A DNA stretch of 64,000 bases from Epiperipatus broadwayi (GCA_028023455.1 JAQFVV010000446.1:347578-411577), one strand, 5' to 3'; positions 43,709-55,862 are shown, numbered from the stretch's first letter. Program-made: numbers and translations. The notes: a model not told the origin generated them from the letters alone.

Positions 43709-46700
43709 ATGAATACTATTTTTAAAATAAAGAGAAAGGATACGGATTGTACTAAAAAAGGGAAAAGTTTTGAAATAAAATGTTTTTGTTGTGGTAAAAT
43801 AGGTCATTTGTCTAAAAGCTGTAAATGGAGGAACAAAAAATGTTACAACTGTGGGGGCAAAGGCCATTTAGCAGCAGTGTGCAAAAAACCTAAACAAAAA
43901 TCTGAATATGGTAAAGATCAGAAACAGTGGAAACCAGTAATTAAAACAAAAATCTTGAAAAATGAGCAGGATCAATTCATGCTAGAGATTAAGTTAAGTA
44001 ACAAAAGAGTGGAAATGGAAATAGATAGTGGCTCAGGAATTTCATTAATATCTATGAAAAAGTGGAAGGAAATATCCACAGAGAGCCCTCAGATTAAAAT
44101 ACAGAAAGCTAACATTACCGTTAGAGTCAACGGGAACCCGATCAAGTTAATTGGGAAATCTGAAGTAATAGTTGGTTTTAAAAATAAAAACTACAAATTA
44201 CCTATATATATAGTAGATAAAGATATTAGTCCATTAATAGGAAGAAACTGGTTTAAAGACTTAGGCATTAAATTTAATATAGTTAAAAAGGTCTCAGTGG
44301 AAAAAGAAATGATAGAGTTATATCCGAATTTATTTACGGAAGATTTAGGTTTGATAAAATCAAAGTCCATTGACTTGCTATTAAATGAAAATGCTAAACC
44401 AGTTATTTGTAAACCGAGAAAAATACCTTTTGCAGAAAGGCAGTTAGTAGAGGAAAAAATAGAAGCATTAGTTAAAAAAGACGCGTTATCCCCAGTCGAG
44501 GAGGCGGATTGGGCCACGCCGATTGTTGTATTAACAAAACCAGACAGAAAAATTAGGCTGTGTGGAGATTATAGAACAACAGTAAATAAGTATCTTAATA
44601 AAGGAGCTTACCCAGTGCCAAATGTACGTGAGATTCTCAGTAATCTAGCTAAAGCAAAAAATTTTGCGAAATTGGATTTAAATTCGGCATATCACCAACT
44701 AAAAGTTACGGATGATAAAGCTCGGTTATTAACAATTACGACCTCTTTTGGATTATTCAAATGTCATCATCTCCCTTTTGGAATTACATCAGCTCCAAAC
44801 ATATTTCAAGCAAAAATAAATTCAATATTACAAGGCTTGGAAGGAGTGATGCCATATTATGACGTCATTTTGATTGCTGTGATATCATCGGAAAAATTAA
44901 GAAGTAAAATTCGGGAAGTATGCGAGAAACTAAATAACGCAGGGGTAAAATGAAATGTTAAAAAATGCGTTTGGAAAACGGAAGAATTAAAGTTTTTAGG
45001 CCATCTTATTTCAAAAAAAGGGAAAAGTCCATTAACTGAAAAAATTAGGGCAGTCAAAGATGTTCCAAGCCCAATAAATGTCAAGCAACTTCAAGCTTTC
45101 CTAGGTTTGATAAATTTTTTCGAACCTTTTCTAAGGAACAAAGCGATGGTCGCAACTCCTCTATACAAACTGCTATGCAAAGATCAGAAATGGATTTGGA
45201 ATACCAAACATGAAAAAGCATTTAAAGCAGTTAAGGAATTGTTAACCTCTAGTAGCTTATTAGTGCATTTTGATAGCGACAAAGACATCACTATTACTAC
45301 GATGCATCACAATATGGAATCGGAGCAGATTTAGCGCATCAAATAGACGGGCATGAACTTCCTGTAGCTTATGCTTCTCAGACTTTGTCTAAAGCTGAGA
45401 AAAATTATAGTCAGCTGGACAAAGAAGCTTTGGCAGTCATGTTTGCTGTGAAAAAATTTCACCAGTTTATATATGGATGGAAATTTGAATTAGTAACAGA
45501 TCACAAACCTTTGTTAGGGATTATAGGAAAAGATCGTCCGATGCCAGAGCATTTAAGTCCACGCATGCTCAGATGGGCTAATACACTTACTGCTTATAAT
45601 TTCAATCTAAAATATCAAAAAGGAAAGATAATTTCTCATGCAGATGCTCTATCTAGAGTGCCCGGAAATAATGACAACTATGAAACTGATGTGGAAGTTA
45701 ATCACATTGATAATATGAAATCACAAGTCATAAATAGTAAAGTAGTTCAGACATGGACAAATGAAAATGGTGGGTATGTGTTACTTAGGAAATGGATAAG
45801 CAAAGGTTGGCCTAATAAAAAACCTGAAAATGTAACAATGGGGTTTTGGGTCAATAGAGACCAAGTGTCGGTCTGTAAAGGGTGTATTATTATGGGAGGC
45901 AGGGTAGTTATACCTTCTACAGGGAGAATGAAAGTTCTAGAACTTTTGCATCAGGGGCACCCAGGCATCATGTGAGCTAAAGCTCTAGCTCTGAGTTATG
46001 TTTGGTGGCCACAGATAAGTAATGATATTGAAAAGTATATTAAGAAATGTGATAAATGTAAGTCTGAAATAGCTCTGCTGAATAAACAATATTCTTTTTG
46101 GCCTAAACCAATATATCCATGGCAAAGACTTCATATAGACCATGCGGGTCCAAGAGAAGGAAGAAATTATTTAATTTTAATCGATGCTTTCTCTAAATGG
46201 ATAGAATGTCATGAGATTAAAAATACTAGTGCAAACGAAACAATAAAATGTTTAACAGACATATTTTATATACATGGGTTTCCACATGTAATCGTCTCTG
46301 ACAACGGAACTGGATTTGTGAGTGAAGAACTAAAAACACAATTTGGAAAATGGGACATCAAACATGTATTTACACGCCCTTATCACCCTGAATCAAATGG
46401 TTTGGCAGAAAATGTGGTAGAGCAAGTAAAGAAATATTTAAGAAAAAACAAAAATACGGAGGTGAAAAACATCTTACAGGAATTCATGATGTATCAACAC
46501 ATAACTCCATCAACAATGACTGGAAAATCGCCAGTGGAAATTTTATTTGGTTGGAAAATAAGAACTAATTTAACATTGGAGATGCAGTAATATTCAGAGA
46601 TATATTACGTAAACAATGGGTTAATGGAAAAATTGAACGGGCACGATCAAAGCATATTTATAATATTAAAGGTGAAAATGGAAACATATATAAGTGTCAC

Positions 46701-46913
46701 AAAAATCATATTCGTAAAAGTGAAGATGACATACAACTAGATATGTTCCAGCAGTTCCAACATGCAAATGAAAAGAATTCAGATAAACAGATGATACTGA
46801 CCGACATCGAAGAAGATGTGGTTGAAGAGGATAAAATACAGATTGAAAAGAAGAAATCACCTAGACCAATACGATGTAAAAGAAGACCTTTGTACCTGAA
46901 AGAATATGTATAA
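43709..46913 (+). pseudogene. gypsy B nucleocapsid-pol, broken
   Basis: An open frame of 414 codons (43709-44953) holds two CCHC knuckles (CFCCGKIGHLSKSC, CYNCGGKGHLAAVC), the protease DSG (EIDSGSGISLI), and RT up to motif C, which reads PYYDVILIA: the second catalytic Asp of YxDD is Val. A TGA at 44951-44953 follows. RT continues to about 45297, where a frameshift leads into RNase H (SQLDKEALAV, TDHKPLLGI, HADALSR). Another TGA at 45973-45975 lies within the integrase HHCC region. The integrase core then shows HIDHAGP, VSDNGTGF and ESNGLAEN. A last frameshift near 46580 precedes the tail ending at TAA 46911-46913. It cannot make an active enzyme set. Confidence 0.93.
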
Positions 46914-46934
46914 GACGGATAAATCGTAACTTCT

Positions 46935-46949
46935 GGAGTGGGGAAGGAA
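46935..46949 (+). promoter_or_regulatory. Polypurine tract of gypsy B
   Basis: GGAGTGGGGAAGGAA lies directly before the 3' LTR, after the pol stop. Confidence 0.85.
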
Positions 46950-46950
46950 T

Positions 46951-47625
46951 TGTTATGTTGTAGTACGATTAATATTAAGAAAATACGTTTGAAATTGTGT
47001 GTACTCCAGAAGTTAAAAGTGTTAAATAATTAGAGATAAAAGGTTGATTTGATAAAAAAGAAAATTAGAAATTACAAAAGGTTTTTCATATATAGATTTT
47101 ATAAAAAGCAAGGTGTGAAACAAGATGGAAGATCCGAATAAATAATTAATTAAACAAAGGAATAGAAATGTAAAGAACAATCAATTAATTAGTTCAGAAA
47201 TAACCCCAGAAGAATTTAGTGATTGAAAATTGACAAGGAATAAACAACAGAACTAAAAGTAGATATAATCTAGCAGAAAAAATAAGTCAGTGCGAGTCCT
47301 GATTTTCTGAGAGACTTATGTGTAGCAGGATTTTCGGATCAGGACCAACGATGGGAGGAGAACCAGATATTCGGGTCTGAAGGTAACAAAGACCAACCTA
47401 GGGTAATCATACAGACTATACCTGTCTTATTATTATTTTTGTAAGCCTTACAGGCGCTAGTAGAACTAATGATAATTCTGTTTATAAATAATTGTTATTT
47501 TTCATACTAATAAAATCTTGTATCTGTAAATGGGATATGTTAATTTTATGCAAGAGAGTAATCGTTACTTGAATTAGGTGTATTTGGTTGTTTCTTGTAA
47601 GTAACATTAAATCAAGTACATCTCA
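46951..47625 (+). repeat. 3' LTR of gypsy element B
   Basis: The 675-bp partner of 42382-43075, followed by the CAGGC target duplication. Confidence 0.94.
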
Positions 47626-47639
47626 CAGGCTTTAATCTT

Positions 47640-47760
47640 CTCATGCTTTCAACTATTCAACCGTCCATTTCATTGAAATTCTAACGATGTAATGTCGATT
47701 GTAATGAAGTGGAGGACGAATATAAACTGAAAAACCCTAAGTTCAAATGCCTCTATTTAC
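47640..47760 (+). repeat. Family B repeat end fragment
   Basis: GTAATGAAGTGGAGGACGAA, then AAGTTCAAATGCCTCTATT, correspond to the GTGGATGACGAAAG and GAGTTCAAATCCTCTCT tail seen at 32100-32150. No ribozyme-like part is present. Confidence 0.55.
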
Positions 47761-47837
47761 TGAAATAAATATTTATAAATTATTTTAATTTAAAAATCAA
47801 TTACCAAATAATACTAAAATAAATAAAAAATTCACAC

Positions 47838-48001
47838 CTTTGCTTGCATCATCCACAAGTATGATTTCGTGAATAAATAGTTTCGGTGTTCTTTCGATTA
47901 TGGAATACAGGGTTCGAAGCAACAAAGATAACACTTCATTATGAAAAGTAATAATTATGGAAACATTTGGAAGATTTTCAATATTTTGTACAGTAAAGCA
48001 T
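47838..48001 (-). CDS. Polypeptide GalNAc-transferase, exon 2
   Basis: Minus-strand exon with acceptor TTTATTTTTAG before 48001 and donor GTGTGAAT at 47837. It enters in phase 2 and leaves in phase 1. The one base at its start completes a Glu codon with GA from exon 1, and its last G joins AA of exon 3, so the frame is continuous. The peptide reads [19 protein letters not shown], then [20 protein letters not shown] and [13 protein letters not shown]. These match the opening of the GT27 catalytic domain (LPxxSVIIxFHNE, LLRTxxSVxxRSP, EIILVDDAS), which binds UDP-GalNAc. Introns of 11.3 kb and 23.8 kb flank it. Confidence 0.95.
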
Positions 48002-48329
48002 CTAAAAATAAAATACAATGACCTTAATAAGTAAAAGACATTTATTTTATTAAAATAATAATAAAAAAATTGAATACAAGTATATAAATTATACTTTATT
48101 ACAGATTCAATCTGTATTTTTCCCATCCTTCTATGTATTTAGATGGATAAGGTCCTATACATGAGAGGACAGAGTGACTTAATATCATTATGGGCATGAC
48201 AATAATCAACAAGGTGTTTGGGTGTTCCATCATCAAATTTTCAATAGTATGGAGGACTGAAGAGATGGAATGTGGAGTACATTAAAGTCTGTCCATTAAA
48301 GTCTGAATATTAGCCATCTTAATACAAAC

Positions 48330-48530
48330 CAAGCACTGACTATATGTGTGTGTGTGAGATAATGATCTGGTCCAATCGACGATTTCTGGTTCAGCACAAA
48401 ATGTGTATATTGGAGATCATTTATCTTTTTCACATGTATGTGGTCATGTGTATCAGGTGTATGAGATAGAGTGGATAGCCAAAAGAAGCTTGAAAATCTG
48501 TATTCAAGTTCCTTATGGTTAATAATAGAG
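48330..48530 (+). repeat. Family B repeat unit
   Basis: It starts near the TGTGTGTGAG run. It contains the ribozyme-like block (48363-48419), then TTATCTTTTTCACATGTATG, TGGTCATGTGTATCAG, GAGTGGATAGCCAAAAGAAG and CTTGAAAATCTG, ending with the TTCAAGTTCC tail. It is a single copy, without tandem neighbours. Confidence 0.75.
48363..48419 (+). ncRNA. Hammerhead-like motif, family B
   Basis: Outer helix UGAUC/GAUCA, inner helix UCCAA/UUGGA (five Watson-Crick pairs), core box UCGACGA in place of CUGANGA, a partly paired helix II (CUG/CAG), AAAA in place of GAAA, and AUA before UUGG. Helix I is the best of family B. The core has at least three changes, so it is probably inactive. Confidence 0.45.
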
Positions 48531-48860
48531 ATTACTTTTATTCAGTATAAAATACAATAAAGGGATCTTACATAAAAGAAGGGTAATATTGGTTGTTTAT
48601 ATTACTTAATTAGTATGTACCATACGTAATTTGTTGAAGTGAGAAAGTATCAAACTCTAGAGAGATCAAGTCAGTCATCTCCTCTATTACAATTCAGTCC
48701 TCTCCTTGATTGCAATTCTGGCACTTTAGGCATTAAAAGTTTCTCATAAACTCATTGTATATTTTTATTTAATTAACAGTTTCATTTAATTCTTTGCTTA
48801 TAATTTACTTGTGGTAAATCACGTATTTAATCCCATCTTATTCATTATTGCAATCATATA
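48531..48860. other. Unassigned AT-rich intronic DNA
   Basis: A locally C-richer stretch lies at 48655-48735 with two similar words (CAGTCATCTCCTCTATTACA, CAGTCCTCTCCTTGATTGCA). No element was identified. Confidence 0.45.
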
Positions 48861-49056
48861 TTGGTGCTCTTTTAGTACACGATCTCCGCCATTTTTAATT
48901 GATATTATAATCACGTGACCTGACTTATAAACATGACCCAAGATCTAAATGTTTTGCATTTTTGCATACTTTTTTATCACTTAGATGTGTCAGATGACGT
49001 TTTTGACCGTTTTTGAAATTCAAAATGGCGGAGATCATGTACTAAAAGAGCACCAA
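48861..49056. mobile_element. 196-bp MITE with 36-bp inverted ends
   Basis: TTGGTGCTCTTTTAGTACAC plus GATCTCCGCCATTTTT at the left is mirrored at the right by AAAATGGCGGAGATCATG plus TACTAAAAGAGCACCAA, with one or two mismatches. The interior has no coding capacity. It includes ATCACGTGACC and GACGTTTTTGACC. No clear target duplication was found, so the superfamily is open. The minus-strand open frame over the right end is a shadow. Confidence 0.85.
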
Positions 49057-50139
49057 CTTTAAATACATAAAAACAACTAAAAAACCTATAACAGCCTATA
49101 ACAAGATTATTGCCACATTTCCATAATAGAAAATATTGAAAAAAAAAATATTGTCTATAACAGGGATGAAGATTCTGGCCCTTTAAAACTCTCAATCCAG
49201 TCTCCAGACATTTTCACAAATACATATAAAATGGTTCTATATAAATTTTCTGTTTAAACACGCGCATAGTACAGGGCAAATATGTATGCAAATATTGAAT
49301 TAAAAGGTAAGTAAATATTGAATTAAGATTAAAAAAAACAAAATATTTATTTTCTCAAGTACATTATTTTTCACTATACAACCTTTATAATAATTATATT
49401 TTATTCCATCAGAAGTAAAATATTCTAACAAATGATTTATTATGTGGTCAACCTGACTAAAGATTTTATCTACTAAACTGGGAGCATTTTAGTTGTTTTT
49501 ATAGTTTTTACAGATGAACCATATAACTAGCAAAAATAAAATGAATTTTATTACTATTATTTTGCATATATTTTTTTTTATTACGATGGCTATGGAAGTA
49601 AGATAAGAAAAATTGAGTTAGAAACTTGCACATTTGGAAATAAACAGACCAATGCATATATTTATTATAGAAAAAATGGTAAATGACCCTGCATGATATG
49701 TCTAAAAAGTATTTCAGTTAATAAAGAACACATTATTAAGAGTCGTTATTTATCAAATATTCTAACTTTAACAAAATTACTGGGGAAGAAAAAAAAATTG
49801 AAATAGAAAACTTGAAAAGAAACTCATCAAACAGCTGACATGTTTTATAAAAAAGTATAAACAAGTCAGAAAATTCTATGAGAGGAAGTTATTTAAAGAA
49901 AAAAAAATTAAAACCATTTTCTGAAGGGGAGTTCTCACAACCCTTCATCCTAGTTGCTGTAGAATTAGCCTGACTATAATATAAAAAGAAATTTAAAAAT
50001 ATATATTGCAGAAATAGGTTTAAAGCAATTCAGAAAAAATGTAATTAAATGTGGAACAGTCATTAATAATAATGATGTTAATATATGAATTCTTTCTACA
50101 GTGCAGGATTTTTCATACCTGCACTCCAATATGTAATAT
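49057..50139. other. Unassigned AT-rich intronic DNA
   Basis: I see nothing recognisable. Confidence 0.5.
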
Positions 50140-50262
50140 ATAGGAGGTTTGAACTCAGACTTTCACATGACCCTCAACTATTCACATTACCTTATAATGC
50201 TGACACCCTTGATCATACACATGTTGAAAAGATAAACAATCACCAATAATGATGTTACTTTA
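50140..50262 (-). repeat. Family B repeat, truncated
   Basis: Minus-strand reading starts ATTATTGGTGATTGTTTATC, then TTTTCAACATGTGTATGATC, GTCAGCATTATAAGG, and ends AAGTCTGAGTTCAAACCTCC. The homology begins at UUGG, which is the position just after the predicted cleavage site in other copies. Confidence 0.6.
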
Positions 50263-51267
50263 TTTTTAATTCACAAAAAGTTATGGCTCTCATTTAAAAT
50301 GGAAAATTGAAATTGATCTGCCAGTGGTATTGACTAGAGGTAAACTAATTAAATTTTCGATCTAATGGGCTAATTTTTAAGTCAATCTATGATCTGAAAA
50401 TGAGGTTATAAATATCCAAATGGTCCTTGTCAGGAAAATGGTTCCTCAGTTCTGATCTAGAGCATGTTTTATGCAGTGAAAGTCTGATACTTTGCTATTC
50501 ATTTTATTTAAAAAAAATAGATATAGCAAAGTAAGTTTTTTAGTGTTATTATTTTTTGTGTGAGTGAGTGAGTAAATATGCTCCCTCAATTTGATATTTT
50601 TTATACTATAATCTTAATTTATATATGCATAGTACAGACATAAAAATGTTTGTGTTACATATGAGTAGGTTGAAAAATATACAGAACACTTGCAGTTCAG
50701 TAAATAATGTGTGTTCTATTATAATCAAAGCTTATCAACAAAAAATAAACTATTATACACAATGTATGCAAGGGAGACTGTGAACAAACAGTAGATAATG
50801 TGATGTCTCTATATATTACTTGTAAAGTAAAATAATGTGACAACATCAATTATTCATCAATTCTTTTATTAAATATTTTTACTTTTTGTATGATTCAAAT
50901 TAATTTTTTTATTTTTCTGTTCATATATATATTGATGTTGTTTAACTCAGTAAGAGAGATGAGATTCCAAAGCTAAATGTTCCTAAACTGAAGATCAACC
51001 TATCATTTCTGGTATTTATATATCCCATAATCTTCTGGATAATTAGCAATTCAATTTTATTTTATTACAACCTCTCAATTTTTAGACATTGTTGATTATG
51101 TCATATTGTTATTCATGTAGAAAGTCATTATTCCAAGATCCTGAGTTTAAAAACTTTTATTTTCTAAATTCGTTTAGATCAGTCATCAGTGTATCATAAA
51201 GAGTCTACAATTCATGTAGTGATGTCACCAATATTAAAAATCAGGTATGCATGGATCAATAACCAAT
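50263..51267. other. Unassigned AT-rich intronic DNA
   Basis: I see no element or exon. Confidence 0.5.
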
Positions 51268-51449
51268 GATGGATATAAATTATAATATGTATAGCTATCA
51301 ATAGCTTTATTCTTATGGATTAAATGAAAAAACTTAAATTTCACAAAAATTAAATAAATATAGATACATCTCGCATGAAATTTATAAATGAAATTTTAAT
51401 AAAAGCTAAGCTATTGGTAGCTATACATAGTATAATTTATATCCATCAC
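51268..51449. repeat. Inverted repeat just upstream of a PLE
   Basis: GATGGATATAAATTATAATA with TGTATAGCTATCAATAGCTT (51268-51307) is mirrored by AAGCTATTGGTAGCTATACA with TAGTATAATTTATATCCATC (51408-51447). It directly precedes the PLE RT remnant and may be part of that element's terminal structure. Confidence 0.65.
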
Positions 51450-51469
51450 CAGCTATTTGTCCAAGGATA

Positions 51470-52830
51470 TTTTCAAATATAAAGCTACATAAAGAAAATT
51501 ATCCATTAAGATTGATGGTTGAATTTGGTGGTGCATATTATTATCAAGCATGTAGATATTTTGTATCATTACTTCAAGATATTTTAGGTTTTGGAAAATA
51601 TACTGTTTCATCATCATTTGATTTTGTGGATAAAATTAAGATTATAAATCATGACACAATTTGTACTTTCGATATAAATGAAATGTATGGATCAATAGAT
51701 CAAATAGAGTCAATTAATATTATTTATAATGCTCTTGTTTCAAAAAATATAAAGTCTGATATTATAAATTTTATTATAAAAGTATTACAATTTATTGATA
51801 AAAATATTTATGTTAATTTTAATAATGAATATTATAAAATGAGTTATGGTTGGCCAATGGGTCTTCCTGCTGTCACTCAAATTTGTAATTTTGTTATATC
51901 AACTTATGAAAGTAAAATTTTAAAGAAATTGAAATATATCATAGATATGTAGATGATATTTTTATTTGTGGAAAACAAGATATAATAATCAATTTATTTA
52001 ATGAATTAAATCAGATTAAGGATATAAAGTGGATTATAATTCAAGAAAAATACAATTCCATAAAATTCTTGAAAATTTGAGTTATACGTAATGAATACAA
52101 TTTGGATTATTTTATGTCAATTAAACCAATTGTAACTAGAGGTTTTATGCCATATGAATGATGTGTACCTATAAGTGATAAGTTGTCTGGATTAAAGTGA
52201 TTCTTATTTCGAAATGAAAAATTATGCAAATATTCTAGTGATAAAATAAAAAATGTACTTTTATTTGTTAATGATTTCTTGAAAATTGGTTATAATAAAA
52301 ATGCTATTACTAATATTATTAATAATTTTAAATGGAATCAACAATATAATAAAAGTAAAAATAAAAATAATATCAAAATAAAATGGATTCCAATACCATT
52401 TATATTGGATGAGCAGGTCAAGTTTATTAAGAGAATTTATAATGTTTTCTGTCATATTGTCTTTTTCTCAAAAATATTATAAATAGATTACTTAATAATT
52501 CTAAAATTCAAAATTCAAATTTTAATCAAAATTGTATTATATATAAATTGATATGTAAATGTGGCTTACAATATATTGGTGAATCTAAATGTACATTGGA
52601 GAAGAGAATAAAAGAGCATAATGCTTTTATATAATAGAATTAAAAAAACAATCAGGAATAGATGTAAATAAACCTTCATCATCTGTTATATTTGATCATA
52701 ATAAATCTTGTCAATATTGATTTAAATTTGATTATAAAAATATGCAAATTGAACATTGCCACAAAAATGTAAAAAAGAGGCTATGCTAATTTTAAGAAAT
52801 CATCAAATGTTAATGAATCAATAATAATCA
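51470..52830 (+). pseudogene. Decayed Penelope-like element with GIY-YIG
   Basis: A 146-codon open frame (51512-51952) gives PLE RT blocks: HDTICTFDINEMYGSI (motif A), KNIYVNFNNEYYKMSYGWPM then GLPAVTQICNFVISTYES (motif B region). In the next frame comes YVDDIFICGKQD (motif C, YVDD). Later pieces include RGFMPYE and a 67-codon frame (52279-52482) with PIPFILDEQVKFIKRIYNVF. Then NCIIYKLICKCGLQYIGESK and LEKRIKEHNAF give a clear GIY-YIG endonuclease core. There are several frameshifts and stops. This is the most complete PLE in the window, though the RT start is cut. Confidence 0.88.
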
Positions 52831-53640
52831 AATATTAAAATAACAGAATTGTGTGAAATCTGAATTGAACTATGGGTATTGTGGAAGGTTGTCTCATTTT
52901 GATTATTCAATGTTATATAGTTGATAAAGACTTCAAGGTGTATAGTCGAAAGTACTTCTAAAAATAACAAAATTTATATGAATTTTACTGTATTTTGATA
53001 TATATATATTTATTTGAATTGAATATTGCATATATTTTGGAATGAGTACGGAGATCAAACTTCATTTATTATATATATATAAAATACATATTTTGTGGGT
53101 TCATATATTGAAACAGTAGGGTCTGCTTTGCAGATCTTCATTTCACCTTTTCTCACCTATTTCCTACCCTCATACCTTAGTTTGAACCCCAATCTATCGT
53201 AGTGTGTCTGCAATACACTTATATACTGAAAATCCCACCTAATTTTAAACCATGAGTACAATGCTCGTATTATATATATAACTCATTCCCAAATAAATAA
53301 AAGATTATAGATTATGTATATGTTCACATAATTTTGATTTATTAAAAAGTAGATTATATAAGTTGTAATTGCGCACACACTATGATATGCATTTTAAAAC
53401 TCATATCAAAATTATAACTTGTTAATTAACGTTATTTTATTTGAATCTATTTACAAAAATCTATTACAGTCGTAATATATTTTGATTTAAAATAAAGTTC
53501 ATATTCATTTAGTGGATAGATTCAAATATTGCAATTTAAAAAGTAAAATAATTTTTGTTTAATTTAATAAAGTCATTCCAAATATTTCAGTTAAAATAAA
53601 TGAGGGACAATAGTTTAATTAGTTAATGTTATATAAATTT
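52831..53640. other. AT-rich intronic DNA with a small hairpin motif
   Basis: 53100-53140 contains TCTGCTTTGCAGA, a perfect short hairpin, in a context loosely like a ribozyme core (see rejected items). TA runs lie at about 53000 and 53070. No exon is seen. Confidence 0.45.
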
Positions 53641-55450
53641 ATCTAAAAACAGCAGCTGTCCACTTAAGGTTTTCTTTAATTAATAAAAGTAATTTTTAAT
53701 TAAATCTGGTTTGTAATTCAAATGTCAACAGGGAAATTAACAAAAGAAATTAATTAATGTTGAATTCCTTTAGACATTCGGATAGATTTAATTACAGCTG
53801 ATAAGTCTGATATATTTTTGTAATGCTCCAGGGCAGTTCTATTGTTAATTTCTAATATAAAAAGGAGGGTTTTCTTTTGTTCTCCAGTCTAATGTTTCTA
53901 AGAGAAATCATTCTGAGGTCTAATGTTTCTAACCAAAATTATTGTAGTAATTTGTAAATCTTGACATGACGGAGTAGAGCACCAGAAGGCTATTTCTCTC
54001 TGGAATGGTCATATGCTGCCGTAGACCATCGGAAGTTATCACACAAGGAACCCCAGAATTGCTGCTGCTGCCAAAAATATGAACGTTTCCAGATTTTGCT
54101 GTTAAATTATTAAAAAACCTGCTGACCATCAATCTACCTAAAAATCCTTCTCCAGAGGTAACCCTAAATTAACCCAAGAGCTCTGGTGATAACTAACATG
54201 CTATAGCTATTTTAAATTGTTTTCTGATATTTCACGTAACTTCATTATGTATTTCTTTAACATGTTTAAATATAATCAATATTTTGCTCTCTATCCTTGG
54301 GTTAATATTTTCTATTGATTAAGCTTTCTGTTATTTTATTATGATAATGTGTCAGAATCGTCTTTGACCGAGTGAATTATTCCCTTTGATGAAAATAAGA
54401 CGCCGCTATGAAGGCATATTTTAAATTTCTAAATAATTTTCCAATTTTATTATCTTGCAAATCACTCATTCGAGGGCGATTATTTTCTTTAATATATAAT
54501 ACAATCACATAGTTTTTAATTTAATATGAGAGTATGTGCGAGGTCAATGATTAAATGTGTCCGTTAATGCATGATTGCGTATATAAATCTATACTTACTT
54601 TTCAAACCCGCAAGCATGCATTTTCCTATTTTAATTACAATGTTCTACTTTAATTACAAAGTTCATCATTGACGTTGAGAATGTGCGGACCCTTTTAAAT
54701 GAATTTCTGGGAATTTGATTGGGCATTTCTCTTAATGCAAGTAAAACCCATTCAGTATGTTTTATATACACTAGTCTCATATTGCTGGTAAATGAATTGG
54801 TTGTTGAGACTGCTTTGTTTTAATTTTCCAAGGATTCTTTACATGGCCAAGTCCATTCTCTTTGCTTATTGCGGTTTCCAGGCAGAGTGTGTCCACACAT
54901 GACACACCTGGGGATTAAACGCAATCATTACCCAGTCGCTAAGTTTTGGCTGTTCATCAAAATACTTTTCTACGGGTTAGCGGCGAGATGCCCTCCGTAA
55001 TCATTCTGGATATTCAATATTGTTTTATTTTATATTTATTTTACAAAGCATCCATGACTTAAACATATCACACCCTCCAACTTTAATAAATTCATTATCA
55101 GAAATACTGACCTCCCAATGCAACTCTATTATTATTATTCTTAAATAAATGCTTTGATCACATTCCCACTTTGTTGCTTAGTAAGCTTTAGTCCATGCTA
55201 TTCTTGAAATCAATAAATATTTTAGAACACTTAATTTTCAAATATTTTCTTAAACTTGTATAATTGCTCAAAGCACCTCGCACATGTTCCTATCTCATCA
55301 AGCACATTATCGTAATGCTATTAGCCTGAGGAATAGAATATATCACTTTGCTTTAAAACCCTTTTGTCATTTATTGGGATATAATGCCAACAATTATTTA
55401 ATATGCGTCCCTGTCTTATATAAGCAGACTGTGGCGATAAATATATATTT
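53641..55450. other. Non-repetitive, less AT-rich block in GALNT intron 1
   Basis: Compared with its surroundings this block has more C/G and more CpG (GACGCCGCTATG, GCGGCGAGATGCC, GAGGGCGATT). It contains no repeat that I could match elsewhere in the window. A 67-codon minus-strand frame at 53929-54132 (VHIFGSSSNSGVPCVITSDG) has no recognised family. It could be a regulatory region or an unrecognised exon; function is unproven. Confidence 0.4.
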
Positions 55451-55814
55451 TATATAAATAAATTTGTGAAATTATTTAAAACTAAATTTGATCTCTTATT
55501 TTATTTGATTCCTATCACTGTCTCGGTCTATATATATATATTTCCTGCATTTCTTTTGTAAATCCATAGACGTTAATTAGCCACCCAAACTTCTTTTAGT
55601 ATAGAGTCTTTTGTTTCTCCTTGATCACCAGGCACCAGTCAAAGGTTATACGAGTAGTCGCATCAGATGTGTTATCATGTAGATGGCACTGTAAAATTTG
55701 GACTTTAGATTCGAACTTAGTATATCTAGAAGGCAACCCTTCCTAGAATGTTCAGTTTCGTGTCTGGGGTTTGAATTCTGCAGTGTGTTAGTGAGATAGA
55801 CGATTCTGACTGTT

Positions 55815-55862
<48 letters not shown>

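Larger units (their letters stand above)
42382..47625 (+). mobile_element. Ty3/gypsy LTR retrotransposon B, full-length, disabled
   Basis: Full layout on the plus strand: LTR 42382-43075, primer site, gag, CCHC knuckles, protease, RT, RNase H, integrase, polypurine tract, LTR 46951-47625. It is flanked by CAGGC (42377-42381 and 47626-47630), a 5-bp duplication as usual for Ty3/gypsy. By eye the LTRs differ at roughly 20 places plus small deletions (about 97% alike), so it is older than element A. The reading frame is broken several times and RT motif C is changed. It lies in GALNT intron 2, close to exon 2. Confidence 0.95.

Noticed and set aside
53100-53145. Minus-strand ATGAAGA with perfect UCUGC/GCAGA stem, like a ribozyme core
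   Set aside because: C3 is A, there is no GAAA box in place, and no cleavage triplet or helix I could be found.
53929-54132. 67-codon minus-strand frame in the less AT-rich block
   Set aside because: No recognised family and no clear splice sites; kept only as a remark.
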